DNA of 64,000 nt from Microvelia longipes (lineage: Eukaryota; Arthropoda; Insecta; Hemiptera; Veliidae), in the NCBI GenBank assembly GCA_018340805.1, contig JACMZG010001863.1, positions 24,769,110 to 24,833,109 on the forward strand. The letters are read 5' to 3'. The notes beneath the pieces were generated by a model that was not told where the DNA came from, did no database searches, and saw only the letters and a program-made list of their open reading frames with translations. The position numbers and the translations under genes were made by a program. Shown one piece after another: positions 34,467 to 46,990 of the stretch. How positions within the stretch are numbered: the first letter of the stretch is position 1; every line of letters begins with the position of its first letter.

Positions 34467-36473
34467 ATAAAACTTCACTAGTTATCGAAATAGAAATGAT
34501 TTGTTAAGTTCGGTACGAAAATTGTGAGTTAAACTCCTTCCCAATTACTGTGTACATCAACGTTACATGAATTATTCAAATTAATTTATTTATCTTAAAA
34601 ATTTGACTTTTATATTTAAACTTATTTGTTCAAACTTGTTTCTTTTACTTAAAATATTTGGAATGTTTGGTTTACAATTTAGAACTATTATTCATTTACA
34701 TATTCCTGCATGTATACATGGTATACATTATGTTAATATTGTTTTCGTATATTAAAATACCAAAGAGAAGAATTACTTCTGTTATAAATTTGAGATAAAT
34801 AAAAGTGAAATTTGAGATAATTTTATAAAGAAGAGGTATTTCGTATGTAATTTTTGTTTTAAGTTGAACTTTGTTTTTGATGTTTTAGTTGTTATATGAG
34901 AATTGTTTACATTAAAGGAATATGTTTATAGATTGTTTACTGTTGATGGTATTTTAAAAGAAATTTTTTAAATGTTGATGAAAAGGGCGGAAACTCTGTT
35001 ATACAATCGATAGCATCTGGTGCTAAGTTAGCACTCCCTCTCAAGATTTTATAAAGATGGTTCATTCTACTTTACCCCTGATGCATTAAGTCTTGATGTC
35101 TCAGGGAAATCATGGTTTCTAAGCACCTTTAGCCCCTTTATGTCTTATCATATATTTAACCTCTCTGACTAAAAGGCGAACAGCAAAGCAGTTTGGCCTT
35201 ACTCCATTGCATATCAACTTTCTACCCTTCTAATATTTAGTATGGTAAATGTGGTTGTTTAGGTTTATTTATGATATTAGAGAACTTTATACAGAGAATC
35301 CATCTTTCGCATTTCTGCTTTTAATTTTTATTGATCTGTAAAAGACACGTGATGAGCTTAGTGTTAATTTTAAGCATTTTGACCCTTGATATTCTCTATA
35401 ACCTCTGCCATACTACTGCTTTATACCCAACTCTCCACTCTTATAGAAGACATCAAGTAAACCAAGATCTGGTGGTAATCAATCACTGCAAGCTGATTGG
35501 TTGTTCTCTTTGTATAATGAACGACTGTTTAACCAAATAGAAATCAGGAAATTAGAAGTTATAGTATGCTTTTTTTCTTTCCTTAATAACTTTCCTTCAC
35601 CTATTATTGACCACTTGTTAATAATTTCTCCTTATCTTAAAGAAAATTGGTCGAGGCCTCTAAGATGTAAATCCTTACAAGAGCCATTCTTTGAAAAGGC
35701 GGTAGTTCTGGTTCCGAGCCTGTGATGTGCCAATAACTTGTAGATTCATACAAAATTAACATTGAGTAGCTTTAGTAAATTTAAAATATATGTTTTTGGT
35801 TGCAAACGTGAGGAAGCTACATTTTTGAGGGGATCTCATCCTCTTCCTATTTAGACTGAAATTGGTTGTGCTGATTTGGTTCATTTAGGAATTATACATA
35901 AAATTATTTTTACTTAATTCTAAAGCATAATACTTTCCTCTATTAAAAGCGTGTAAGCAACAATAATGGATGCAAAACGTAGCCTACTTCCTAGGTGATC
36001 TATCACCTCGCTATCATTTTATTATTATTACTAAAACTAATTCATATATATTATTAAAATTTATAGATAGATAAAATAGATTTTCGACTTTGATTCAAAA
36101 TAGGTTAAATTAACCTATATTTGCACTAAAAGCTTTATCTTGTACTTTAGTCGGATTATTTCTATAATTTTAGTGATACTAGTCTTGTCTAGAGTCAGTT
36201 GAATTTGACCTATATTGAATGGGGATAGTCTGCACAACATACGTTTGTCTGCAATATGATTTTGAGTGCATAAAATATTTACTGACTACGTAATTGTAAC
36301 ATTATCTGACTTTTGTCACTTGACTGCAAAATCAATTAGTATCTTTAAATTACAATAAGTCTATGATGATATTACTGTCAATTATATTACTTTTTGGTAG
36401 TACGTTATGGTTTTTTATTAAATTTATTCTTCTCTTAGTGACTATTATATGATTATTTAAGTGCAGTAAATTT
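34467..36473. other. Background, no feature recognised
   Basis: Frames at 35331-35540 and 35501-35725 overlap each other and show no domain or codon signature. Confidence 0.5.
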
Positions 36474-36660
36474 TCTCTACCCTCATTGACAAATCAATGC
36501 ATATTTCACTGTTGTAATTGTACTCATCTCAAATTACTTAATGAAAAGTCAACACATATTTAAGTGTTGTAAATTTACTCTAATTACTCAATGACAAGTC
36601 AACATTTGTGTAGTAAATTTACTCTCCTCCAAATTATCAATGACAAGCCAATGAGTGATT
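36474..36660. repeat. Short tandem repeat, about 60-bp unit
   Basis: Three to four diverged copies of a unit containing 'caatgacaagtcaacat' and 'tgttgtaaatttactct'. Confidence 0.7.
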
Positions 36661-36975
36661 CATGTCTTGCGTGTTATGAATGAAAGAGTGGATAGTAAAA
36701 CCGGTTGTTGTAAACGAGTATATTATAGTAGAAACCTGTTTTGTAAAACTATTGAACCAACCATTGTCTTTTGTATTGTAAATACTACTGAATTAATCAG
36801 TACTTTAATATAAAGTATGCATTCATTAAATACTATAATTTTTAACATGAATATAATTTAAAAAAATACGTAGTAATTTATTTTAAACTTACAATTCTAT
36901 CAAGGTTAAGTCGAGAATCACATAAAACAATATTCTGTTTTAAATAATGAATTAATACTTATTTTTTATTTACAA

Positions 36976-37246
36976 AGATATATTTTAAGTAATTATTACT
37001 TATTGATTTAATTAACAACTTCGTACAGTTACTTACTAATTCCCTAGATACCAGTAAGAAATCCGTGTTAAAACAAATAATGTAATATTTTTCTTTCACT
37101 TTCCTTTCATTAGCTCAATACTTTTACTTCTTATCTCCAGAATTGTTTTGTTTAGAAAATTTTGTTGGGGCCTCTGGGTTTAAATTGTAAATTTTAAGAG
37201 GAATATTATGGACGTATTCCTTTTAAATATAATTATTTTCTACAGT
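36976..37246 (+). repeat. Rep-D dispersed repeat, copy 1
   Basis: About 260 bases closely matching 61324-61580: 'tttaagtaattattactta', 'ctagataccagtaagaaa', 'gtgttaaaacaaataatgta' and 'atggacgtattccttttaaa'. Non-coding; family not recognised. Confidence 0.8.
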
Positions 37247-37594
37247 TAATTTGTATTATTTTATAGTTTATAACGAATAAATATGCTGGGTGTTAGAGTA
37301 GTTAAATTATTTGACCTAAAAAGTTAAGCTGAGTTGTGCAAATGTTCTAAGTTTAGTAATAGATCACCATTATATCTTTGAATTCCCTATGTTACTGCGG
37401 TTTCTAACTTTAATGCTTTAAATTTTCTCGAGCTATTTTAATGTTTGGAATTGCTTTCTTAGTGTTACTAATTAGTACCTTGCTTCTCTGTCTCTTATTG
37501 TAGAGGAATGCATTGTAATGACATAAATACTGACCACATTTTTATTTATTATTACATACTGTTAGTCTTGACTGTAAATACATATCTATACGTC
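37247..37594. other. Background, no feature recognised
   Basis: Nothing shared or coding. Confidence 0.5.
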
Positions 37595-38065
37595 TACATT
37601 TCTGGTCTTTCATGTGCATGTATTAATTACCCATCTATTGCTTCTACTAAATTCCTTGTCTTGTCTGTTCAAGTATTAATGATCCGTATCTATAGCTTCT
37701 ACTAAACTCCTAGTCTTACCTGTGCATGTATGAATGACCTATCTATAGCTTCACTAAACTCCTGGTTTTGTCTGTGCTTGTATTAATAATCCGTGTCTAA
37801 AACTTCTACTACACTTCTGATCTTAACTGAGCATGTAATAATAACCAATTTATAGCTTCTACTACACTTCTGATCTTATCTGTGCATGTATTAATGACCG
37901 ATTTATAGCTTCTACTACACTTCTGATCTTATCTGTGCATGTATTAATGACCAATTTTTAGCTTCTACTAAACACGTGATCTTTTCTGTAGACGTGTTAA
38001 TGACCTAGCTATATCTTCTTGCCGATACTCGTGGTTTTAAATATGCATGTTATATTAACCTATCT
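37595..38065. repeat. 53-bp minisatellite
   Basis: About eight to nine copies of a ~53-bp unit containing 'agcttctactacacttctga' and 'tgtgcatgtattaatgacc', more diverged at the edges. It ends just before the ratchet-like site at 38102. Confidence 0.9.
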
Positions 38066-38112
38066 TTAACGACGATTAATGATTATTTTGTTTTTGTTTC
38101 AGGTATGTAGTT
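38010..38112 (+). promoter_or_regulatory. Candidate recursive splice site (ratchet point)
   Basis: TTTTTGTTTCAG|GTATGT, junction 38102/38103. It has a T-rich tract, branchpoint-like 'ttaac' and 'attaat' upstream, and no AG for roughly 95 bases. Same architecture and strand as 1273 and 61955. Confidence 0.4.
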
Positions 38113-38529
38113 ATATTTTTCTGATCAGTGGATTTTAATTTGGTATGTAATAGAATTTTTTCTTTGTAATTTATGTGAATAAATAATTTTAAATGAGTCA
38201 CTTTATGAAGCTGTTACATGATCGACATTCAGCGATACTAGCACACCAGATGCGTTTTTAATTAGAAAAGTATTTGTTATTGTGTGGGTGGAACTTCACA
38301 TACAAATTTTAATTCACTCAAAAAAAATTATTTTCGTTACAGACATTTTAAAAAAAATTATATTTAGATTTATATTTTTTACCTAAAGTAATACTTAAAG
38401 ATGAATTATGAAGCAGATATTTAAATAAAATATATGCCAAGTTGTAGCTAAGTTTAAGGAAGTGTTCGATAGAAATCGGGAGCCAAAATTAGCGTCTAAA
38501 CACTAACGCACCACACACATACATAAATA

Positions 38530-39250
38530 CAGTCGGACCTCCATATAACGAACTTCTATACAACGAAAGCCTCTATGTAAGGAATTTTTTTACGTTCCCT
38601 TGAATTTTGTGTTTAAAAGTGTTTCTATTTAACGAAAAAAAAATCTATATAACGAACAAAATTCCAGAAATAAAGATAAAGACAAGACCCGCAAACTTTC
38701 AAGGAATTGACCAAAACAGCACTTCTGTTTTTCTGTAATTTCCCAGAACAATTATTTATTGATTCTCGCCCTGCCATATTTAATTTTGCGAACTCTTTCT
38801 TTACAATTTTCTATGAAATTAGGATAAACACAGCATAGAACTTAAAATCTTTCAGTTTTAATTTGGTATTCGGTCAGACCAGTTCGTTTGTGAAGCTTTT
38901 TATTTGTTTGTAAATCGAGTTTATTAAAATGTCTAAACGGAAATCGCTGTCCCTTTCTGAAAAAATCAATTTATTAAAAGATTCTGACGATGGAGTCAAA
39001 AACAAAGACTTGTCTCTGATGTATAAAATCGCTCCTAGTTCTATATCAACAATTTTAAAAAATCGGGAATCTATACTTAGGTTATACGAAACGAGTGGCG
39101 ATTTAAAAAAAAGTTCTCGAGTATGCAAGTATGAAGACATTGATGACGCAATTTTACAGTGGGTGACAATGTTAAGGGACAAAAATATGCCTGTGACAGG
39201 ACCGCTAATAAAAGAAAAAGCTGCTGAATATGCAACTGCGAGGTTATTAT
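38530..39250 (+). mobile_element. Truncated Tigger/pogo-like DNA transposon
   Basis: The 5' terminal sequence CAGTCGGACCTCCATATAAC starts at 38530 after TA (38528-38529), the usual target dinucleotide. 'ctatataacgaac'-type subterminal repeats and a transposase start follow. No matching 3' terminal repeat was found downstream, so only the 5' ~0.7 kb survives. Confidence 0.8.
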
Positions 39251-39282
39251 TCATCCTCTATATATCCATTAAAATATCATAA
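38929..39282 (+). CDS. Tigger/pogo transposase N-terminal fragment
   Basis: 117 codons. Residues about 3-55 (start MSKRKSLSLSEKINLLKD) form the pogo/CENP-B N-terminal helix-turn-helix, which binds the element's own terminal repeats in the nucleus. Residues about 68-103 (DIDDAILQW ... PVTGPLIKEKAAEYA) match the second CENP-B/Tc5-type helix-turn-helix, cut short. After about residue 105 the sequence (LLFILYISIKIS) is unrelated, and no DDE catalytic domain follows. Full-length relatives are about 450-500 residues. The start ATG sits just before the conserved basic stretch. Not functional as a transposase. Confidence 0.85.
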   Translation: MSKRKSLSLSEKINLLKDSDDGVKNKDLSLMYKIAPSSISTILKNRESILRLYETSGDLKKSSRVCKYEDIDDAILQWVTMLRDKNMPVTGPLIKEKAAEYATARLLFILYISIKIS

Positions 39283-42200
39283 AATAGTACAGAGTTATTT
39301 AGGTAAAGTTATTAATTGAATCGGTAATAAGTTGGCTTTGTAATTTATCACTGGGTAAAGTAACAATTCCTCAAACCTTCAATTGTTTTTTTTGTTAGTT
39401 GTTTTTTCATGTTGCAGAAAATTTTAGTTTTAATTCCTACAGTAGGATTACAAAAACAAACGTTACATTTTGTAATGAAAAGTCTAGAAAAAACTCAATT
39501 TGATGTGATTGGTTTTTTGTTTGGATTCTTATATAAGGGGAAGTTTTACACGTGGCAACTTAAGAATGTACCTACTTCAAAGAATGAAAAAGTAAAGAAA
39601 GGGGATATTAGAGACTTCAATACTTAGTAGAGATATGACGTGTACAGTGAGGTGCTTCTTGATGTACGGTATACCAGTTAACGTGTCAATATGGCCTGTA
39701 AGCAAGGTGCAAGACTCCCGTCCTATTGAACGTTTCTTAGTTCTATATAGGAGGGAGCCGCATACCGTCTGCAGCTGTCTCAGTAAGGCCTGTTTTTTGT
39801 TTGTATTTTAGAACATTAACCTCTAAACTTGTTTTACTTTTCTTGGAGTTATTTTGGGTTAGTTGTTCTTTATTGTCACTAATGAAATTTGTTAGAATTT
39901 GTAAGTTTTTAAAAGATGTTGAAAAGAGTTTTAATTTGATGCTTTCGACTCCGCCTGTACCAATAATATATATGTATTTGGATCTATTGGTTTTATTACT
40001 TCTCTTCTTCCTGTAGAATGATATATTATTAAACTCATCTTATTCTGCTATGTACATTCCTTTATTATTCTAATTCTGTCTACAATTAACGTTTTATCAA
40101 TCACTCTATATCTGTTTTTCTGTCTCTTATAATAGGAGAACAGCATTTTAATCAAACAAAATGCGACACTCATGTTTTTTTTATCAAATATCCACGTTTC
40201 AGAACCTAAAGATAATAAAAATCTGTGTTGTTTTTATGATTTTTAGAAATTAGATTCCAACATAGAATCTAAACTTCTAAACATAGAAGATTAGTTCCAT
40301 GTTTGGCTGCTAGTGTGTTTTGATTTATTGGCCTTAACTTTATCTAACCTTTTATAATTTTATATACAACAATTGTACTAGTATGGTTGTACTAATTTTT
40401 ATTTTTGCACTAAACATTGCTTTGGTTAATTGGTCATTTTTATCACATTAAAATGGAGAAGTTGGGCTGAAATACTACGCCCTGCTGTTTTATATTTATT
40501 TCTATTAGATAAATTATGTACTAAGACTTTGTTTACAGAGAATAAGATATTCATTTTACATGAAACCGTATAAAACTTCATTGTGAAGCCTTCCCAAGTC
40601 TAAACCGCAAGATAACTGACCCTTATTCGGGGAAAACAAAGATGTAATATAAATCATATTGCAATGTCAGCAGTGTTCTTGAAATACATATTGATGTATT
40701 TAGAATTATGTTGAATATGTATTGATTTCCCTTAATATGTAAGATTTTGTTTACCTTAAGTTCTTTCGATGTCTTTTCAGTTTGGTTTGTAAGCTAGTAC
40801 TATTTAGTATCGTACATTTCAACGACATGTTCCGATTAAGTTTTGCAGCTTGTAAAGTGCCTACTTTTCTTATAAATAGTACAAATATTAAGTAATGGTA
40901 TAACATTATGAATAGTAAAATAAATAAGTTAACGCATATCTCCCTTTGTCTTCATGAAAGTAATAAAATTCCAAATCTGTTTCTAATACATTCCAAATAA
41001 ATATTGTAGCCATTGATTCCATAATACCTGTTCAGAGCCATTGATTTTATTTGTACTTTTATTTTGACTATTTAAACTATTATCTTGAATCACCATGTCT
41101 TTTACGCTTTGTCCTTATAAGTATACTTTCAAGACTTTTAGGGTTGAATATCCTTTTTATTCTGGACCATTAAGCAATAAGTTACTACATTATTATAACA
41201 TCATTTCACTATGTATATCTTCTTTTGTTCATTCTACCATACTAAAGTAATTATATTTTTTTATTGAAATTCAAATAACTCTTGTTATTAGTATACCTGT
41301 CAATATAGTCCTTATTCATTTCCATTAATAGTCTTGGTATTGGATTTTTATCGAAGTTACGTTATTTCAAATGGAACAAAAGGTTTTTGTTGAACTATTG
41401 TACTAATGAAATTAAAAAATGTTCAGTCATCATCCTTGGGGTTTTAATGGAAGGTTACTTTTGATTTGACGTTTTATGAAAGGCTAGTTCTTTGGAAATG
41501 TTTTAATAGTTTTTCTTTGGTTCGTGCCGACTTGAATTTCACCTTCCTTCAGAAGAATCTTTAGTAAGACTCTATTCCAAGAGTTCCCGCTTTTTTTACT
41601 AGAGCAAGACTTATGTTAGGAAAATGTTTGGAGAATGTTAGCAAAATGTTAGGTCTCCTTAAGGAGAATGTTATGAAAATGTTAGGTTTAGGTGAGGAAA
41701 ACGTCTTTGAATACGGGCCTTAATCTTTTCTTCAAGTTCTTATTTAAGATTAAGTTTAAGATTTATTTATTATTTTAAAAGCATACATACAGTGTAATAT
41801 AAAATCAGCATAAAACATTTATAAGTAATATAATAATAATAATAAAAGTCTATTTGACAATGGAATATGCAAATGAAACTATGAAAAATAATAAATTATT
41901 TAATAGCCGCATAAGCTATAGCTTGTGCGCGGCAAAATAGACAATGTTTCTTCACAATGCTTTATAAATTTAAATTTTCCATAAGAATGATTTGATAGTT
42001 TGACCCCCTTTCAAATCATAAAACTCCTCTTGATAGATATTCCGTATAATCTTTGTGGATTCTTTTGTTGCTGAATATATTCAGTGGAGAGATTTCCAAT
42101 CTAATATGACTGCTCAGTAGTTTGACGAAGGATCCATATAAACATATTTTAACGAATTCCTTTGTTTATAAATAAGATCCATTATACGATATAAATAAAA

Positions 42201-43559
42201 TACTCGTAAATACATGATTTCCTTATGGACGGACTTCATTTACTTTCTTGATCGTCAAAATGTAAAGAAGTTACAGGGGTGAAACAATTGAAGAAGGTCA
42301 TAAGAAATATATAGAAGTGGCAAAATCATAAATTGTTGGATTTTATTTTGATACAATACAGATAAAATTAATTTATAGTTGTCATTATGTGTTAAATACA
42401 TCAGTTCATCTCCAGACTTTTTGTATTAATTTTCACTGCCAATACCAAATACCGCCAACATAAATTCAATCAATTCTAATGGTCTTATTTTTACTTACTT
42501 GCATATTTTATTATACAGTATGTGTAGAATTTAAGGTGGTGAGAACATTCAGAACTTGACAAAATGTAGCATTTCCCTCAACCACTTGAACACGATATTG
42601 CTTCAAGAGTACTTAGAATTTTATTATGTCTGGTTTCCATTAATTGATCGTATGCAAACTTCATTGTTCCATAGCTAAACTCTTACGTACCGGTTTTAAT
42701 TAAATCAATATTTTAGCTTTTACTTTAGATTAGTTTATTAAGAATAGTTTTTACTTGACCATTATTAGAAGTTACAGTTAGTTAAGTTTAGTAAGATTTT
42801 AACTTGCATCTAACAATGTTTTAAGTGGATATGATCATATTTTACTATCCGAAAATTTACCTTAGACCTAGCTTCAAAACTTAATTATATTTCTCAAAAC
42901 GTATCCTGTACTTCATATCTTTAGAAAACTAATTTTTGACTTAGCTTATTGCATTATATAGTTCTTCTTACTGTTAAGATATTCTAAAGATTCTATGAAT
43001 TTACAATATCTTTTTGTTTAATTTATTCGGTGGGTTTAAAAAGACCTCAGTTTATGAATTATCCAAGTCGAGACTGCTACTTTAAAATGATTTTGAAATG
43101 CATTTTAATCCTAAAATTTGTTAGAAAATTCACATTTTTGGATGAAAAATTAAGGAAAATTCTAGTCTTTGCTAGAGAGACTTGTTTTATCATATTAATA
43201 ATTTACAGAGAAAGAGAAGTTACCATAGCAGCTCATACTTGACTTACCGTAAATCTTTATCCCAATTCCAAGTTTTCTTTTTCTTTATACCGCAGTTTCT
43301 CTCTTGAGAGTTATACTCTGTATGGAACCCTCCTCAAGTACACTTCCAAAAAAACTTCTAAGCAAAAACTAACTGTACCAACAAATATCATTAATTTTTC
43401 AAAACCATTTTTAAGGTTCCTTTAAAAAACAATTTTTCTCTTCTTCATAAAAAAATTTGCTCCACTGTCTCTTGTTATAGGAGGGGAAGCATAGTGACTG
43501 GGAACAATTGTTCCAATTCTCGATATTGTTCTTATTCAATAGACACGAGAGGCCTTCGG
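39283..43559. other. Long featureless stretch
   Basis: No shared repeat family, no domain-bearing frame and no RNA gene seen. Frames at 39409-39627, 39801-40016 and 43030-43242 are AT-driven. Confidence 0.5.
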
Positions 43560-43569
43560 CCACTTGGCC

Positions 43570-43651
43570 GCTTCGCGCCCAAGAGTTGGCGCGAGAGATA
43601 GAGCCCAACGTCACATAGTTGTTGTCTTATATCAGTTTTTCATATTTCTAG

Positions 43652-43725
<74 letters not shown>

Positions 43726-43807
43726 CTAGAAATATGAAAAACTGATATAAGACAACAACTATGTGGCGTTGGGCTCTATCTCTCGCGCCAACTCTTGGGC
43801 GTGAAGC
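43570..43807. repeat. Near-perfect palindrome around a (TA)n core
   Basis: Left arm 43570-43657 and right arm 43723-43807 are inverted copies with only about two or three mismatches over ~85 bases (for example 'gagttggcgcgagagataga' and its complement). They are separated by a (TA)n array, itself self-complementary. Transcribed or single-stranded, it would fold into one ~238-nt hairpin. Confidence 0.9.
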
Positions 43808-43812
43808 GCCCA

Positions 43813-43827
43813 ATATATATATGTATA

Positions 43828-43877
<50 letters not shown>

Positions 43878-43880
43878 TAT
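43813..43880. repeat. (TA)n microsatellite
   Basis: A second TA array between the palindrome's right arm and a Rep-TA fragment. Confidence 0.95.
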
Positions 43881-43965
43881 TCTTGATCAGTGAGTCCCTC
43901 CCCCTCTCCCCCTTTATGGACCCAACCTCATAATCTATTTTTTTTAAATTGCTAAAAGGAAAAAA
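43863..43965 (-). repeat. Rep-TA fragment
   Basis: On the minus strand it reads as the Rep-TA start: 'gcaatttaaaaaaaatagat', 'atgaggttgggtcca', a G-rich stretch and then (TA)n. Confidence 0.55.
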
Positions 43966-44365
43966 AGATTCAAATAGTTTTGGACCGATACTGACTAGAA
44001 CGCAACAGACGTCTATACCAATGGGCTACAAATTTTATTTAAAAAATTAGGAAAGTATATTTCCATTGTTTATTCATCTCACTAGATGCTAATCATGACA
44101 AAGGTTTAAAACTAATAGGAGCCATACCATATAAGTTAGCGTATTTACTAAAAATGTGCTTATGGATTTATACTAGATAAATTTATCGAGAACTTTGCTA
44201 AGCCATAGATGAGGTTTTTTAATCTCATCTAGGAAATCAAGTTTTCTTTAAAGCAAGTTTTTTGTCTTGTTTTAAAGCAAATTTTTGGTTAAAAACTTTT
44301 TGGATTAAAAAACTTCCATCTATCCATTCTATGATTTAAAAACATCATTAGAAATACTTTTTTAT
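43966..44365. other. Background, no feature recognised
   Basis: Nothing shared or coding. Confidence 0.45.
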
Positions 44366-44935
44366 AAACATTTTTTTAAGTTGTTCGCCATTTCTATACG
44401 CCGTGTAGGATCTAAAATCCCTAAAATCTAATAATTTTATTCTCATAGGACTTGATTTTTGTGCTAGGTTTCACTTAAATTTGATTAGCCATTTGAGCTG
44501 TTGATTGTTAAAAAGAAATTTACTCATCAATTCACAAATTTTAAGAATTGTGCTCGCGAGGGATATTGTTGAGAATTCTTTTTATTCAGAAAACTTTTAA
44601 ACGTCATTAGAAACACTTTTTATAAAACAAATATATTTTCGTTATGATTTTTTTAAAGTTAGACATTTTGCCATTTTTGTACGCCAAGTTGGATTAATCC
44701 CAAAATCTAATCAAAATTCTTCCTTGCGCAGGATTGTTTTCATTTAAGTTTCATTTAAATTTTATCAGCCCTTAAAGCTGTGGTGTGTTTACAAGAAATG
44801 TGCCCATCAACACTCTCATACATACTGACATCAATTTTTTTCGATTTTCGGAATCTGTAGAGGCTGAAATGTCGATATTTTATAAAAAAGGATGTTAGAT
44901 CTATTGCTAATGCAATGTTCCTTTTAGGGACAAGG
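44366..44935 (+). repeat. Rep-C dispersed repeat, copy 2
   Basis: Shares the blocks of 9686-10370 ('cgccatttctatacgcc', 'cataggacttgat', 'attagccatttgagc', 'cattagaaacactttttat', 'gctaatgcaatg'), again with the first blocks occurring twice (second round from about 44672). Confidence 0.65.
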
Positions 44936-46890
44936 AACCAATTAAAAATGATTGTTTTAACATTTCTACTATATTTTATTTTGATTTAGTTGTTCCTTCA
45001 CTATGGACTCTTTGATCGAGAGTATTGAGTATTGAATTACATTTTTTATTTGCAGAAAATTGGAAAGGCTTCTCCCTTTAATAACATATAAACGGTTTAT
45101 ATCTGTCTTTTTCACTAGTTGAATAGAATAGATATTGTCTTGTATTAGTAAACTTAGATATACTTGATTGTTATACTGGTAACCGGTAGTTGTCTATTAA
45201 ACTATTTCCTCCATGGAAGTGACGGATTTCCAGACCAGTGGTTAAAATATAATTAGCTTTAAACTTTAAGACCCTTATGTAAAGTCAATTGTGCTATTTA
45301 CACTGTTAAAGTCCACTGAGAAACCCGTGTAACAATAACATTTTTTCTCGTATGAAGTTAACATATTATTGATAATAAACTAAAATTAAAATCATATGTA
45401 GATAGTGTTATCATTGTATTGTTTCTCCAGGATACTTATCCAGATAAATTGTTAAACGTTTCTTTTTTATAATAATGGTTGACATATATAATTGAAGTAT
45501 ACTCTTAAGATTAATTACTTACCACAACATTGACTAAACTAAGAGTTATCACATTAGAACAGCTGATAAACACGGGTTTTATGTAATTTAATTACTTTAA
45601 TTTTTAATTTGTTTTTTAAATAAGCGTTTGAGGTAGTGTTAATTGCTTCTTACAAAGTGTTTTATTAGGTCTTATTTTATCTTTTTTTATCCTTATACTT
45701 AAATTGTTGTTTATTATATCTTTGTATTAAAGGAATGTGAAAATTGTTAGTTGTTCATAAGAATAGTTCTGGTAGGAAGGTAGTGAGATTGATATCTAGA
45801 CTTATATTTGCTTTACTTCACTTGCAGTGATGAATTAATAAAATAATTATAAACAATTTATAAAAGACTGCAAGTATAAATTGTGTAAAATTATCATCAA
45901 CAGTCCATTACACTCTTGACTTACTATAAAAAACAAATTCTATGGATACTTTTTATTTTATTTTTACTTATTTACAGTGGTTGAATTAACAAAAAATTCT
46001 TAACAGTAGAGTTAAAAAAAATTATACAAATTATACAAAACTTTTAATCTTAAAATCAATTAATAAAAACAAGTTAACATTTAAGTCTTTTTTAAAAAGT
46101 CTTTTACAGAGTTATAAGCTTTATACTTTACGAGCACTTTTAACTCATCTATAAATTTGTCTAATTATAAAGTCTATATTTCTTTACTCAGTTGATTTAA
46201 ACATTTTATCGCCAATAAAAGATAGTCAGCATGACTATATCTTCCGGCAGAACATATCTTCACATCTAGTACTGTACTGACGATCCTTGCTGTAAAGAGT
46301 ACTATCAGAGACTATTCTAAGTAGTTCTAGAGTTCTAAGTACTCCGTGGTACTATAGTTTTCCTTCTCAATTATAATTCTGTTTTAGGGTATCTAAAAGG
46401 TACTGTATGACGCTAATTGATTTGAAATATTTTTAGTTAAAGTTAACTGTCAAATAAAATAACTTAATATAGATTAAAATGACAAACTGTAATTACATTT
46501 GGTGCTAATCAAGATGTAATTGTAATAAAAATACTTGGATAGGACTTACAGACCTTTATGGTATCAATGGTTGTTAATATGTTACTACTGGCAATTTAGT
46601 GTTGTCAACTACGGATTGGACTCAATCTAGATACATTATTAAACTTTGCACTCATTTCTTTATTCAACCGGTGGAGCCTTGGATCTCCGCGCAGTCTTTT
46701 TTGATATGTATCTTCATGTTGATGCTTTTGTCATTAACTACGTGATATCTTAGCAAAATTTCGAGAATATCTAATGTGTAGATATAATGATATGTAGTAT
46801 CACCTAGTCAGTTGTAAACAAGTTGATTATATATTTCCTTGGAATTAAAGAATCAGCTATACTTCTGTATAGCTTTCTTTAATTATTTTT
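44936..46890. other. AT-rich background, no feature recognised
   Basis: No shared repeat or meaningful open frame. Confidence 0.5.
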
Positions 46891-46939
46891 TTTTTTTATG
46901 GTACTTTCTGTATCACCGATACTTGCTGTTGGATATAAA

Positions 46940-46980
46940 TATTCCTAGACCGTTTCGGCTTAACGCCATCATCATCAGTA
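46940..46980 (-). ncRNA. Hammerhead-like motif
   Basis: On the minus strand CTGATGA (46978-46972) is followed by TGAT, a GGC/GCC hairpin and GAAAC, then GGTC. It matches the core CUGANGA...GAAA exactly, but the four bases between core and stem II, and only three base pairs in the stem, do not fit a standard fold. It may be a retroelement tail. Confidence 0.3.
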
Positions 46981-46990
46981 AATAAAACCT

